From an uncultured Clostridia bacterium (lineage in GTDB: Bacteria > Bacillota > Clostridia > TANB77 > CAG-508), in assembly GCA_948664205.1 (NCBI GenBank), contig CAPNDH010000001.1:1-64000 (forward strand): a stretch of 64,000 nt of DNA, read 5' to 3'. The notes under the pieces are model-generated. The model saw nothing but the letters and a program-made list of their open reading frames with translations. It searched no databases and had not been told where the DNA came from. Within the stretch, counting starts at the first letter, position 1. The number at the start of each line of letters is the position of its first letter. This document shows, one piece after another, positions 7,937-17,289 of this stretch. Position numbers and translations under genes: made by a program.

Positions 7937-8896
7937 TTACTTTATTAAATATGTAAATATATCTGTTGATAGCTTAATTGCATTGTGTCTTATTAGTTCG
8001 TCTTCTACTATTACATAGTTATTTTCTATTACTTCTACATTAATTTTACTCAATTGTTCTTTTTGTTTTTCATTTAGTATTACTTGATCTTTTTGTTCTA
8101 GTGTTGAATATTTTTCTATTATGTTTTGTTCTATTTCTCCATTGTTTGCTATTACCACATTTATTTTTCTAGTACCTAAATGTTTATTTAATACATTTAT
8201 ATGGTCTACTATTGTGTAATTGTCTGTTTCTCCTGGTTGAGTCATCATATTGCAAGTATACATTAGTTTTGCTTTGCTGTTGTCTATTGCTTCTAACATA
8301 TCTTTGCTTATTAAATTTGGCATTATACTTGTGTATAAACTTCCCATACTAAATATTATTAAATCTGCTTCTTTTATTGCTTTAATTACACTTTCGCATA
8401 TTATTGGAGTTTCTTTGTAAAATACATCTACAATCTTTTTTTCTGTTTCTGTAATATTGTGTTCTCCTTCTATTATACTTCCATCTTCCATTTTTCCCAT
8501 TAATATTACATTGTCTTCTGTTAATGGTAATACTTTACCTTTTAAGTTTAATACACTTCCTATGGCTTCTATTCCATCTGACATATTTCCACTTATATTT
8601 GTTATTGCTGTTAATAGTAAGTTTCCTACTGTATGACCGTTTAATTCACTATTAGTAGTAAACCTATAATTTAATACTTTTTCTACTAATGGCTCTATTT
8701 CTGCAAGTGATATTAATACTCTTCTTATATCTCCTACTGCTGGAATATTAAATTCTTTTCTTAACCTACCTGTACTTTTTCCGTCATCTGATACAGATAC
8801 TACTGCTGTTATATCTAATGGGAAATTTTTTAAACCTCTTAATAGTGTGGATAAGCCTGTTCCTCCACCTAGAACTACTACTTTTTTATTATTCAT
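7937..8896 (-). CDS. yvcK: YvcK/GlmR family gluconeogenesis factor (CofD-like fold)
   Basis: The protein from ATG at 8896 begins MNNKKVVVLGGGTGLSTLL, the nucleotide-sugar binding loop of YvcK. Conserved blocks follow: VSVSDDGKSTGRLRKE, PAVGDIRRVL, NGHTVGNLLLTA, and IFSMGSLYTSIMPNL. In Bacillus this protein binds UDP-GlcNAc and helps direct carbon to cell wall precursors under gluconeogenic growth. The frame is open upstream to 8962, but the family start and the GGAAG site favour 8896, giving 319 residues. In most Firmicutes yvcK sits between rapZ and whiA; neither is adjacent here, so the usual cluster has been broken up. Confidence 0.9.
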   Translation of the reverse strand: MNNKKVVVLGGGTGLSTLLRGLKNFPLDITAVVSVSDDGKSTGRLRKEFNIPAVGDIRRVLISLAEIEPLVEKVLNYRFTTNSELNGHTVGNLLLTAITNISGNMSDGIEAIGSVLNLKGKVLPLTEDNVILMGKMEDGSIIEGEHNITETEKKIVDVFYKETPIICESVIKAIKEADLIIFSMGSLYTSIMPNLISKDMLEAIDNSKAKLMYTCNMMTQPGETDNYTIVDHINVLNKHLGTRKINVVIANNGEIEQNIIEKYSTLEQKDQVILNEKQKEQLSKINVEVIENNYVIVEDELIRHNAIKLSTDIFTYLIK

Positions 8897-8978
8897 TTTT
8901 ATTCTACTTCCTTTTATATAAATTCTACCTCCTATTTTATACTTATTTTGTTTATTTAGCAATATTATTAATATAATA

Positions 8979-9006
8979 TTGACAAATTATAAATATGTGA
9001 TATAAT
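8979..9006 (+). promoter_or_regulatory. Consensus sigma-A promoter for the 105-residue gene
   Basis: TTGACA (8979-8984), 16 bases, TATAAT (9001-9006), about 50 bases before the ATG at 9060. Both hexamers match consensus exactly. Confidence 0.8.
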
Positions 9007-9059
9007 TGTATTATGGTAACTATTAACATTATCACATTACAAATGTAGGAGGTAATAAT

Positions 9060-9377
9060 ATGGATTTGAAATGGTACTACTCTGCTGAAAACAATGGAAC
9101 TACCGACCCTGTTGCAACTCTTTACAAGGCAAACGGATGCCCTGTGTTGCAGGTATATAAAGGTAAGGATTGTTACTTTTCACGGCTTTGCGGCAAGTAT
9201 GCTTGCCATGTAGATATGGTTAAGGTCACTTATGAAGATGTAAACCTTCATACAGAGAAGCAGTGTGCCGGCGTTCCTGATGATAAGAAAAAGGAGATAA
9301 AACTCAAATTCGCCTGCAATTTAATCGAATCGGATTTTAATAATGAGGTAAATACCATTTTAAGCTTATTCTCGTAA
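9060..9377 (+). CDS. Hypothetical protein, 105 residues, compositionally foreign
   Basis: ATG at 9060 follows TAGGAGGTAATA and a perfect promoter. The protein contains five cysteines (including CPVL, CYFSRLCGKYAC and QCAG) and a hydrophilic C-terminal half. I do not recognise it. The codons (GGC, GCC, CTT, TGC, CGG) are clearly richer in G and C than those of neighbouring genes, and the gene lies immediately beside an insertion sequence, so it is probably acquired. One in-frame CGG lies at 9183-9185 (FSRLCG). If CGG provoked a +1 shift the product would stop about ten codons later. Confidence 0.55.
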   Translation: MDLKWYYSAENNGTTDPVATLYKANGCPVLQVYKGKDCYFSRLCGKYACHVDMVKVTYEDVNLHTEKQCAGVPDDKKKEIKLKFACNLIESDFNNEVNTILSLFS

Positions 9378-9473
9378 GAAGAATGACGCAAAAGGGACAG
9401 ATGACGCATTGGGAAACGTCCCAATGTCATCAGTTTAAGAAACTTGATTAATCAAATTTTAAGAAAATACCAA

Positions 9474-9511
9474 TATTAGATATTAATTAAATATTTAATA
9501 TTGGTATTTTT
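9474..9511. terminator. Hairpin at the left end of the insertion sequence
   Basis: AAAATACCAATATTA and TAATATTGGTATTTT form a stem of about 15 base pairs with T runs on both strands. It lies downstream of the transposase and should end its transcript and block read-through. Confidence 0.7.
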
Positions 9512-9554
9512 ACATCATGAATAAACCTAAATAGGTAAAGTTTAATTATGCAAA

Positions 9555-10871
9555 TCAAAAACTTTTGAGTTTATTATAACTATTTTTATTATTTGGTCGT
9601 TCTTCTATTTTATAATTTCCGCCTTTTCGTATTGGTATCTTGTATTTTAATATCTTCTTGCTTAATTTATCATATCTTTCTAATCTTTTCTTATCATCTT
9701 CTTCTAACATTATATATATAATTTCATTTTTGAATAATCCTATTGTTATATTTTCATTTATCTTCATTTCATGCTTATATTTTTTTTGCTCAATTTCTTC
9801 TTTTGCCTCATTTTTCATTGTTTGTATCATATTGTATACCAATGTACTCGCATATATATCTTGTTTTATTATTGTTTCTTTACTACTTGTGAATTTTTCT
9901 ATTTGTAATTTAGATTTTAAACTAAAGTAGAGTGTTTCTATATCCCATCTCTTCCCATATATATCAAAAATTTCTTCATATGTGAAATCTTCTATATTTG
10001 TGATTAAATATCCCTCTTCTCCAGTATTTAGAATATATTTTAATACTCTTATTTTTGTTCTTCCCTTTTCTTTGGCATATTTTCTTATTTCTTCATCTTC
10101 CCAAAATTTCTTTCTCATTCTATCTTTTGTATGCTCTAATTCTATAAATCCATCTTTTGATTTCATTTGTCTTATTTCTTTTGCATAATATGACACTTTT
10201 AATCTTGATAAAAATTTTATATTATTTTTATTCAAGAACGTAAGGAACTCTAATGATACATAATTTCTATCCATTATATATATTGAGTTATATCCTTTTG
10301 TTATTTCTTGGTCTTTTTTCATATGTCTTTTTGCCATATACATTTCATTTGTTCTATATTTTTCTGGAATTACATCTATTATATATTCATTTAGAACATC
10401 ATAACACATCGATACACTTGCTCTTGGTATACTTTTTCCTGTTCTTGCCTGTATTCTTCCAAATATATCTCTACTTGTTTGTGTATTTGGTAATTCAAAG
10501 TCGCTTCCATCTATTGCTTTTAATATATATCCTTTATATGTTTTTACATCTGTTTCTTTATATTCTTCATAAAAACCTTGTAAATAGTCTATATTCAAAT
10601 CTACAAATACATCTGGATTTAATTTTAATCTTTGGTCTAATAATGATTGTGCAGACATATTTGTATCCTCATTTATCTTATTAAAAAAATTATTTATTTC
10701 CATATTAGTACATAACCCTCTTTTATTTAATATATAATTTATTAATTTTTCAAAACACATTTTTCTTTTTCTTGTAAAATCTTTTGCATTTTTTCTATAT
10801 TGCTCTTTTAATTCTTTACTTTTTATCTTACTCCTTATTTTATTTAATCCTTTGTATCCATATTTTATCAT
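9555..10871 (-). CDS. IS4-family DDE transposase
   Basis: 438 residues. The three acidic catalytic positions are visible: D in KAIDGSDFELPN (about residue 128), D in IYIMDRNYVSLEF (about 205), and E in YGKRWDIETLYFSLK (about 318). The last is the YREK signature of IS4-type transposases (Y-2-R-3-E-6-K). The C-terminus is basic. The gene is intact with no internal stop, so the element may still be active. Start at ATG 10871, with AAAGGTGAAA upstream. It sits within 41-bp inverted ends. Confidence 0.9.
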   Translation of the reverse strand: MIKYGYKGLNKIRSKIKSKELKEQYRKNAKDFTRKRKMCFEKLINYILNKRGLCTNMEINNFFNKINEDTNMSAQSLLDQRLKLNPDVFVDLNIDYLQGFYEEYKETDVKTYKGYILKAIDGSDFELPNTQTSRDIFGRIQARTGKSIPRASVSMCYDVLNEYIIDVIPEKYRTNEMYMAKRHMKKDQEITKGYNSIYIMDRNYVSLEFLTFLNKNNIKFLSRLKVSYYAKEIRQMKSKDGFIELEHTKDRMRKKFWEDEEIRKYAKEKGRTKIRVLKYILNTGEEGYLITNIEDFTYEEIFDIYGKRWDIETLYFSLKSKLQIEKFTSSKETIIKQDIYASTLVYNMIQTMKNEAKEEIEQKKYKHEMKINENITIGLFKNEIIYIMLEEDDKKRLERYDKLSKKILKYKIPIRKGGNYKIEERPNNKNSYNKLKSF

Positions 10872-10907
10872 ATTTTCACCTTTTTTCTTTTATATATCAT
10901 AAATTAC

Positions 10908-10955
10908 AAAAAAATACTGTAACATAAATTTCAAATTTATATTACAGTATTTTTC
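10908..10955. terminator. Hairpin at the right end of the insertion sequence
   Basis: AAAAATACTGTAA and TTACAGTATTTTT, with a further inner palindrome ATAAATTT/AAATTTAT, form a long stem upstream of the transposase start. It probably shields the transposase from outside transcription. Confidence 0.65.
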
Positions 10956-11002
10956 TTAAACTGATGACATTGGAAACGTCCCCAATGCGTCATTTTTTCT
11001 TT

Positions 11003-13366
11003 TTATTTTCTTATTTCTGATCCTTGTTTTTCTAGTCCTTGTATTATTTTTTCTAGTATTGTGTTTATTTCTTCGTCTGTTAATGTTCTTTCTTGTGCTC
11101 CGAATTCTAGTGAGTATGCTATACTCTTTTTATTTTCTGCTATTCCTGTTCCTGTGTATACGTCAAATATTTTGCTTTCTATTAGTAGGTTTCCTGCTAG
11201 TTTTTTTATTTGTTTTGCTATTTCTTCTGCTGTTATATCTTTTTCTACTATTACTGCTAAGTCTTTTTTTACGCTTGGGAATTTTGAAATTTCTTTGTAT
11301 TTCATTTTTCCTGTTTTCTTTTCTAGCAATTTGTCTAAGTTTATTTCTAGTACATATACATTGTCTTTTTGAATTTCTGGATGTAATTTTCCTACTATTC
11401 CTACTATATCATTGTTTACATTTATTTCTGCAGTTTGATATGGATGAAATTCCTTTGGTAATGTATTTTTTATCATAAATGAATATCTGCCATTATAACC
11501 CAAATAATCTAGTATTTCTTCTGTAATTCCTTTTATATCATAGAAATCTACTTGTTTTGTGTTTAGCCCTGTATTTCTTTGACCTGTCATTAATACACAT
11601 AGCTTTGTATCTTCTCCATATTGATTATCTCTTTTATAAAATCCTTTTCCTATTTCGAATATAGATACATCTTTTTGATTACGTGCTTTATTGTATTCAT
11701 ATATTTTTACTAATGATGGTATCATACTATATCTTAACGTGTTTCTTTCTTCTGTCATTGGATCTAGTAATTTAATTGTTTCAAATGTATCTGGGCTATA
11801 TTTTACTGCTTCTTTATCATTTACTAATATATATGATAAAGTTTCATTTAGGCCCAAGTCTATCATTTTGTTTCTTATATTTCTTATTGTTTTATTATAT
11901 GAACCTTCTTTTAATGGAAGTGCTGGAAGTTTTCCTTCTATGTTATCTACTCCATAAATTCTTCCTACTTCTTCTATTAAATCTTCTGGTATGCTTATAT
12001 CTATTCTTCTTTTTGGAACTGATACATGAATAACTTCATTTTCTACTTCATATGTGAAGCCTAATTTTCTAAATACATTTAAGATATCTTCTTTTTCTAT
12101 TTTTAAGCCTAATACTTTGTTTATTTTTTCAAAAGTTATATCTATTTTTGTATCTTCTAAATTAGTTGTATCATATTTTACTAAACCACCTACTATAGTT
12201 GCATCTGCATATTTTTCTAGTAAATTACAAGAACGCTCAATTGCCATATATGTTCTATTTGGGTCTAAGCCTTTTTCAAAACGAGTACTTGCTTCACTTC
12301 TTAATATTTCTTTTGAAGTTTTTCTTATTTTTACATTATCAAATATAGCAGATTCTATAATAATATTTTTTGTGTTTTCTGTAATTTCAGTGTCTAGTCC
12401 TCCCATTACACCTGCTAATCCAATTGCTCTTTTTCCATCAGATATTACTATATCTTCTGTGCTTAATGTTCTTTCTATATCATCTAATGTTGTTAGTTTT
12501 TCTCCTTCGTTTGCCATTCTTACTTCTAACATTCCATTTAATGTGTCTGCATCATAGTAATGAAGTGGTTGACCTAGTTCTAGCATAACATAGTTACTTA
12601 TATCTACTACATTGTTTATTGGTCTTATTCCTGAAGCCATTAGTCTATTTTTTATAAACTCTGGGCTTTCTTTTATTACTACATTTTCTACTTTCTTTGC
12701 TAAGAATATACTACAATTTTCAGTATTTACTTCTACTTTAAAATTGTTGTTTATATCTTCATTATTTTCAGAATGTGATAAATCAACTTCTTTTACTTTT
12801 TTATCATATATTGCACCTATTTCATATGCCATACCTAGTACACTTAGTAAATCACCTCTATTTGCTGTAAGTTCGAAGTCAATAACTCCATCATCCATTC
12901 CCATAAGTTTAATAGGGTCTTCTCCGACTTTGCTATCGGCTGGCAATTCATGTATTCCTTCTTTATCTTCTGGTTTTAAGAATTTACTATCTAGGCCAAG
13001 TTCAGCAATTGAACATAGCATTCCATTTGATTCTACTCCACGGATAACTCCTGCTTTTATTCTAAAATCTCCTGGAAGCACTGCTCCTGGTAAAGCTACT
13101 ATAACTTTTAAACCTTTTCTAACATTTGGTGCACCACAAACTATTTGTAAAGTTTCTGCTCCTACATTTACTTTACATACATGTAAATGGTCAGAATCTG
13201 GGTGCATTTCACACTCTATTACTTCTCCTACTACTAAATTTGTAGCATTTATAAAATTTTCAGCTGAATCATATTCATTTCCTGCTTTAGTCATATCTTC
13301 AGCTAATGTTTTTAAGTCTACATCTATATCTACGTAATCTTTAACAAAATTTGTACTTAATTTCAT
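11003..13366 (-). CDS. pheT: Phenylalanyl-tRNA synthetase beta subunit
   Basis: 787 residues, normal for PheT. Domains in order: tRNA-binding EMAP-like fold (about 40-150, with HPDSDHLHVCKV), B3/B4 editing domain (about 205-370, with HYYDADTLNG, AGVMGGLDTEI and ASTRFEKGLDPN), B5 (about 405-470), the catalytic-like core, and the C-terminal FDX-ACB anticodon-binding domain (FPSVKKDLAVIV). With PheS it forms the alpha2-beta2 enzyme that charges tRNA-Phe. It follows pheS in the same operon under a T-box, separated by a heptamer-repeat spacer. No in-frame CGG occurs in the whole gene. Confidence 0.97.
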   Translation of the reverse strand: MKLSTNFVKDYVDIDVDLKTLAEDMTKAGNEYDSAENFINATNLVVGEVIECEMHPDSDHLHVCKVNVGAETLQIVCGAPNVRKGLKVIVALPGAVLPGDFRIKAGVIRGVESNGMLCSIAELGLDSKFLKPEDKEGIHELPADSKVGEDPIKLMGMDDGVIDFELTANRGDLLSVLGMAYEIGAIYDKKVKEVDLSHSENNEDINNNFKVEVNTENCSIFLAKKVENVVIKESPEFIKNRLMASGIRPINNVVDISNYVMLELGQPLHYYDADTLNGMLEVRMANEGEKLTTLDDIERTLSTEDIVISDGKRAIGLAGVMGGLDTEITENTKNIIIESAIFDNVKIRKTSKEILRSEASTRFEKGLDPNRTYMAIERSCNLLEKYADATIVGGLVKYDTTNLEDTKIDITFEKINKVLGLKIEKEDILNVFRKLGFTYEVENEVIHVSVPKRRIDISIPEDLIEEVGRIYGVDNIEGKLPALPLKEGSYNKTIRNIRNKMIDLGLNETLSYILVNDKEAVKYSPDTFETIKLLDPMTEERNTLRYSMIPSLVKIYEYNKARNQKDVSIFEIGKGFYKRDNQYGEDTKLCVLMTGQRNTGLNTKQVDFYDIKGITEEILDYLGYNGRYSFMIKNTLPKEFHPYQTAEINVNNDIVGIVGKLHPEIQKDNVYVLEINLDKLLEKKTGKMKYKEISKFPSVKKDLAVIVEKDITAEEIAKQIKKLAGNLLIESKIFDVYTGTGIAENKKSIAYSLEFGAQERTLTDEEINTILEKIIQGLEKQGSEIRK

Positions 13367-13437
13367 TTTTCTCTCCTTCTAATTTTTTGGTATTTTTAAT
13401 GTATCTTCCTAAAATGTGTTTTAGGAATTTTCTGGGT

Positions 13438-13531
13438 TTCGAAGTTGGATGTTGGAGGTTGGAAGTTGGATTTTTGGTAATTTCTTCGAAGTATTTACCC
13501 TAATTTCTAACTTCCAACTTCTAACTTCCAT
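13438..13531. repeat. Heptamer-repeat element between pheS and pheT
   Basis: Head half is made of GGAAGTT-like heptamers (TTGGATG TTGGAGG TTGGAAG), the centre is TTTCTTCGAAG, and the tail is the inverted heptamers AACTTCCAACTTCTAACTTCC. The whole can fold into one long stem. Related elements: 51400-51436, 55382-55411 (in addA) and 63499-63600. Confidence 0.85.
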
Positions 13532-13532
13532 T

Positions 13533-14568
<1,036 letters not shown>

Positions 14569-14606
14569 TTTTTGTTTTCCCCTTTCTTATAATGATTTAA
14601 TTTTTT

Positions 14607-14860
14607 CATAAAACAAAAAACAATTCTATCCTATTTATAGGACGAATTGCTTGTATTTCGTGGTACCACCTAATTTTATTAATGTTTATTTTTCATTAAC
14701 CTTATTTAACCTTTAACGCTAGGCTTTGCGCTATTTCCTACTGCTATTTTCAAAAATAGTCCTAAAAAGTGAAATTTCTGTAATTTATATAGGCTTGGCT
14801 TTCAGCTTTTTTAACCTTGCTCTCTTTTTCTATATTTCTTAATTACATACTTTGCTTTTT
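14607..14860 (-). promoter_or_regulatory. T-box leader of pheST
   Basis: The minus-strand RNA contains AGGTGGTACCACG, the T-box core that pairs with the tRNA acceptor end, followed by a terminator stem CAATTCGTCCTAT / ATAGGATAGAATTG and a T run. Upstream lies a long stem I region starting near AAAAAGAGAGCAAGG. A TTC (Phe) triplet at 14773-14771 followed by A is a reasonable specifier, although I did not fold the whole leader. Uncharged tRNA-Phe should stabilise the antiterminator and turn on pheST. Confidence 0.88.
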
Positions 14861-14888
14861 AATTGGATTTTTATTTACTATGTTTTAT

Positions 14889-14917
14889 ATATTATCATAT
14901 TTTAAAAATAATTACAA
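14889..14917 (-). promoter_or_regulatory. Promoter of the pheST T-box transcript
   Basis: Minus strand TTGTAA (14917-14912), 17 bases, TAATAT (14894-14889), placed just upstream of the T-box leader. Confidence 0.6.
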
Positions 14918-14995
14918 GTGATTATTTATAGAATATTTTATAAATTGTTACTAACTTGTCACAATCCACATCTACTAAATAATTTGAAATTGACT

Positions 14996-15050
14996 AAGGG
15001 CGAAATTTGGTATTCACGAAGAGGTATTCCTTACCGATTTAGCCCCTACA
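14996..15050. repeat. Palindromic repeat, family B
   Basis: Runs from GGGCGAAATTTGGTATTC through GAGGTATTCCTTACCG to ATTTAGCCCCTACA. Same family at 23034-23096, 23124-23178 and, inside addA, 55292-55345. Outside this element, 14918-14995 is plain AT-rich spacer in which I see nothing. Confidence 0.8.
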
Positions 15051-15088
15051 GCAAAAATAAAATATTGTAAAGTTATAAATTCTAGCGC

Positions 15089-15760
15089 TTAACTTCTAGG
15101 TACATATAATAAACTTGCTAATTTTGATATTGGCATTGATTGTAGCCATACTGTTCCTGGTCCTTTTAATGTTGTTAGAAATAGACCTTCTCCTCCAAAC
15201 ATTATATTTTTTAATCCTGGTACTGTTTCTATACTTAAGTCTACTCCTTTTGTCATTGCTGCTACATAGCCATTATCTATTTTTAGTTTTTCTCCTTCTT
15301 TTAGCTCTTTCTTTACTACTTCTCCATCTATTTCTAAAAATACTTTTCCTGGCCCTGTTATTTTTTGCATTATGAAGCCTTCTCCTCCAAAGAAACCTGC
15401 TCCTAATTTCTTTCTAAAATGCATTGATATATCTACTGAACTTTCTGCACATAAAAATGATCTTTTTTGGGCTATTATTGTTTCTCCGTCACTCAAATCA
15501 AATTCTAATATTCTTCCTGGAAAACATGATGAAAATGCTATTTCTACGTCATCTTTTTCTGCTGTATATGTGTTCATGAATAATGATTCTCCTGCTAGTG
15601 CTCTTCCTAGACCTTTCATTATTCCCCCATTTGTTGATGTAGACATTTTTATGCCTTCATCCATCCAGCTCATCCCTCCACTTTCTGTTATTACTGATTC
15701 TCCATTTTTTAATTTACATGTTACTACTGGTAATGATTCTCCTATAATTTTTGCTTCCAT
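15089..15760 (-). CDS. AIM24/TIGR00266-type protein
   Basis: 223 residues, normal for the family. The protein has the glycine-rich repeats typical of this beta-sandwich: SGGMSWMDEGIKM, GRALAGESLFMNTY, LGAGFFGGEGFIMQKITGPG and MFGGEGLFLTTLKGPGTVWLQSMP. The ends of the two related halves (GGEGF..KITGPG and GGEGLF..LKGPG) show an internal duplication. Bacterial members are widespread and of unknown function; the eukaryotic relative AIM24 is mitochondrial. AAGGAGGATGAA precedes ATG at 15760. It has its own spacer on both sides and looks monocistronic. Confidence 0.88.
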   Translation of the reverse strand: MEAKIIGESLPVVTCKLKNGESVITESGGMSWMDEGIKMSTSTNGGIMKGLGRALAGESLFMNTYTAEKDDVEIAFSSCFPGRILEFDLSDGETIIAQKRSFLCAESSVDISMHFRKKLGAGFFGGEGFIMQKITGPGKVFLEIDGEVVKKELKEGEKLKIDNGYVAAMTKGVDLSIETVPGLKNIMFGGEGLFLTTLKGPGTVWLQSMPISKLASLLYVPRS

Positions 15761-16144
15761 ATTTCATCCTCCTTTTTATTACATTAATATTACTATGTTA
15801 CATTTTTCTTTTCAATATTTTTCGTAAATTTTGTTGTTTTTTCTGTTTATATTTCATTTTCGTTTCATAAAAACATATTTTTGTTCTTTATATTACATAA
15901 TTGTTACAATTTCATTTCATTTATTTTTCTTATGTTTACTGTTTTTGTAATATTTGTTTACATTTTTCGAAAAAATAATTTCTGTGGATATTGTGGATAA
16001 CTCTGTTGATAACCTATTTTCAATACATTTAGGGCACAAATTGTTCACATTTATTTTTTGTGTATTTTTTTATGAAAACCTTCGAATTATTTTGTAATCA
16101 ATTATGGTGATTTATTATTTTTTATTTGCTATTAGTTTTATAAA
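15761..16144. other. AT-rich spacer with three DnaA-box-like 9-mers
   Basis: No gene. The stretch is extremely AT-rich. It has three 9-mers in the same direction: TGTGGATAT (15983-15991), TGTGGATAA (15992-16000, the exact complement of the DnaA box TTATCCACA) and TGTTGATAA (16004-16012, one mismatch). They could bind DnaA as a regulatory or titration site. Genes on both sides run in the same direction and dnaA/dnaN are not near, so it is not an obvious replication origin. Confidence 0.5.
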
Positions 16145-16636
16145 TTATCTTTCAAACTCACTATTATTTTTAATACGAGGTTTTGGTAATTTTAAAATTC
16201 CCTCTTCCATATTTTGAGTAGTTAAACCTACTCGTGAATCAATTTTTATTAAATACGGCAATAAATTTTCCATATCATCATTATCATCTAATATAATAAA
16301 ATGTGGTTTATAATTTATTTTTGAAAGAAACCCATTAATTTCTGCTCCCCTTGTAGCATCTTGTATATGTGGCGTATATCCTATAATTTCTTTATCTAAG
16401 TTAAAATCTTCTAATGCTTTTATTAATCGTTCTTTAAGTTCTGGTGTATGTCTCCAAGTAGATGTAACTACTATTTTTGAATTAGTTTCCCTTACAAGTA
16501 TATTTAAATTTTCTAAACATATTTCATCAAATGGCATTGGATTAAATAGTGACATATCATGAGTTTCATTGTAAAGTCTAATTAATTTGGCTTCCGAATT
16601 TAATACTCCATCTACATCTAAAAATATTATATTCAT
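16145..16636 (-). CDS. HAD-like phosphatase domain protein
   Basis: 163 residues. It starts with IIFLDVDGVLN, the HAD nucleophile motif with both aspartates (D6 and D8). Motif II is VVTSTWRHT, and the acid motif is FIILDDNDDMENL. The STW variant of motif II and the small cap are typical of the HAD subgroup found as a stand-alone 'Swiss Army Knife RNA repair-like' protein. It probably acts on phosphate esters of nucleic acid or nucleotides; the substrate is unknown. AAGAGGAGCAATAT precedes ATG at 16636. No membrane segment. Confidence 0.75.
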   Translation of the reverse strand: MNIIFLDVDGVLNSEAKLIRLYNETHDMSLFNPMPFDEICLENLNILVRETNSKIVVTSTWRHTPELKERLIKALEDFNLDKEIIGYTPHIQDATRGAEINGFLSKINYKPHFIILDDNDDMENLLPYLIKIDSRVGLTTQNMEEGILKLPKPRIKNNSEFER

Positions 16637-16713
16637 ATATTGCTCCTCTTTTTTCGTTTTATTATATTTTCATACTTTTTATACATTTGAATTATTTTTT
16701 ATATAGTATTATT

Positions 16714-17274
16714 TCATTTATATAAATTTTGATAAATTTTATAGTCTCTTACTATTTTTCTTACATAGTTGTTTGTTTCTTTGAATGGTATATTTTCTAT
16801 GTCTGAACCATCTTCTTTTATTGTTCCTTGTTCAATCCAATTATCTACATTTCCTATTCCTGCATTATATGCGGCTAATGCTAATAGCATGTTGTTATTA
16901 TATTTTTTTATTAGTTTTGAATAATATTTTGTTCCTATTTTTATATTTACTTCTGGATTGTATAAACTTTCTGTTACGATTATCTCTTCATTTACTTCTT
17001 CTGCTTGTTCTACTGCTGTGCTTTCCATTAGTTGCATTAGCCCTATTGCTCCACTTTTTGATTTTATATTTCGGTTAAAATTGCTTTCTGCTTTTATTAT
17101 TGCGAAGGTTAGTAGTGGGTCTATGTTGTTTTCTTTAGAATATTTATATACATATTCTGAATAATTTGTTTTATATATCTTTTTTAATATGAAATTTTGT
17201 ATCTTTAGTATTCCAAATAGTATTATAAGTATTATTAATAACACTACTATTAGGATTTTTATTTTCTTTTTCAA
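16714..17274 (-). CDS. Membrane-anchored lytic transglycosylase (SLT domain)
   Basis: 186 residues. The N-terminus is basic followed by one hydrophobic segment (residues about 5-27, ILIVVLLIILIILFGI), a membrane anchor or uncleaved signal. The rest is an SLT domain: LLTFAIIKAESNFN carries the catalytic glutamate, followed by SGAIGLMQLMESTA, NPEVNIKIGTKYYSKL and LALAAYNAGIGNV. It cleaves peptidoglycan between MurNAc and GlcNAc outside the cell. Start is TTG at 17274, ten bases after AAAGGAG, 15 bases after the polA stop, so it is probably cotranscribed with polA. Confidence 0.92.
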   Translation of the reverse strand: MKKKIKILIVVLLIILIILFGILKIQNFILKKIYKTNYSEYVYKYSKENNIDPLLTFAIIKAESNFNRNIKSKSGAIGLMQLMESTAVEQAEEVNEEIIVTESLYNPEVNIKIGTKYYSKLIKKYNNNMLLALAAYNAGIGNVDNWIEQGTIKEDGSDIENIPFKETNNYVRKIVRDYKIYQNLYK

Positions 17275-17289
17275 ATTTTGTGTTCTCCT

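Larger units (their letters stand above)
9401..10993. mobile_element. IS4-like insertion sequence with 41-bp inverted ends
   Basis: Left end 9401-9441 and right end 10953-10993 are inverted copies of a 41-base sequence running from ATGACGCATTGGG to GTCATCAGTTTAAGAA, with differences only in the central GGGAAACGTCCC block. Between them lies one transposase gene on the minus strand. Just inside each end is a strong hairpin (9474-9511 and 10908-10955). Outside the left end the related AAAGGGACAG block (9393-9400) suggests that the element landed in, or carries, an older copy of its own end. Target duplication cannot be told apart from the palindromic end. Confidence 0.85.

Noticed and set aside
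12612..13337. 241-residue plus-strand open frame opposite pheT
   Set aside because: Antisense shadow of a conserved gene in AT-rich DNA, with no ribosome binding site and low-complexity protein. The same applies to the plus-strand frames opposite addA, polA and recD2.
15761..16144. Replication origin
   Set aside because: Three DnaA-like 9-mers but no dnaA/dnaN and no change of gene direction.
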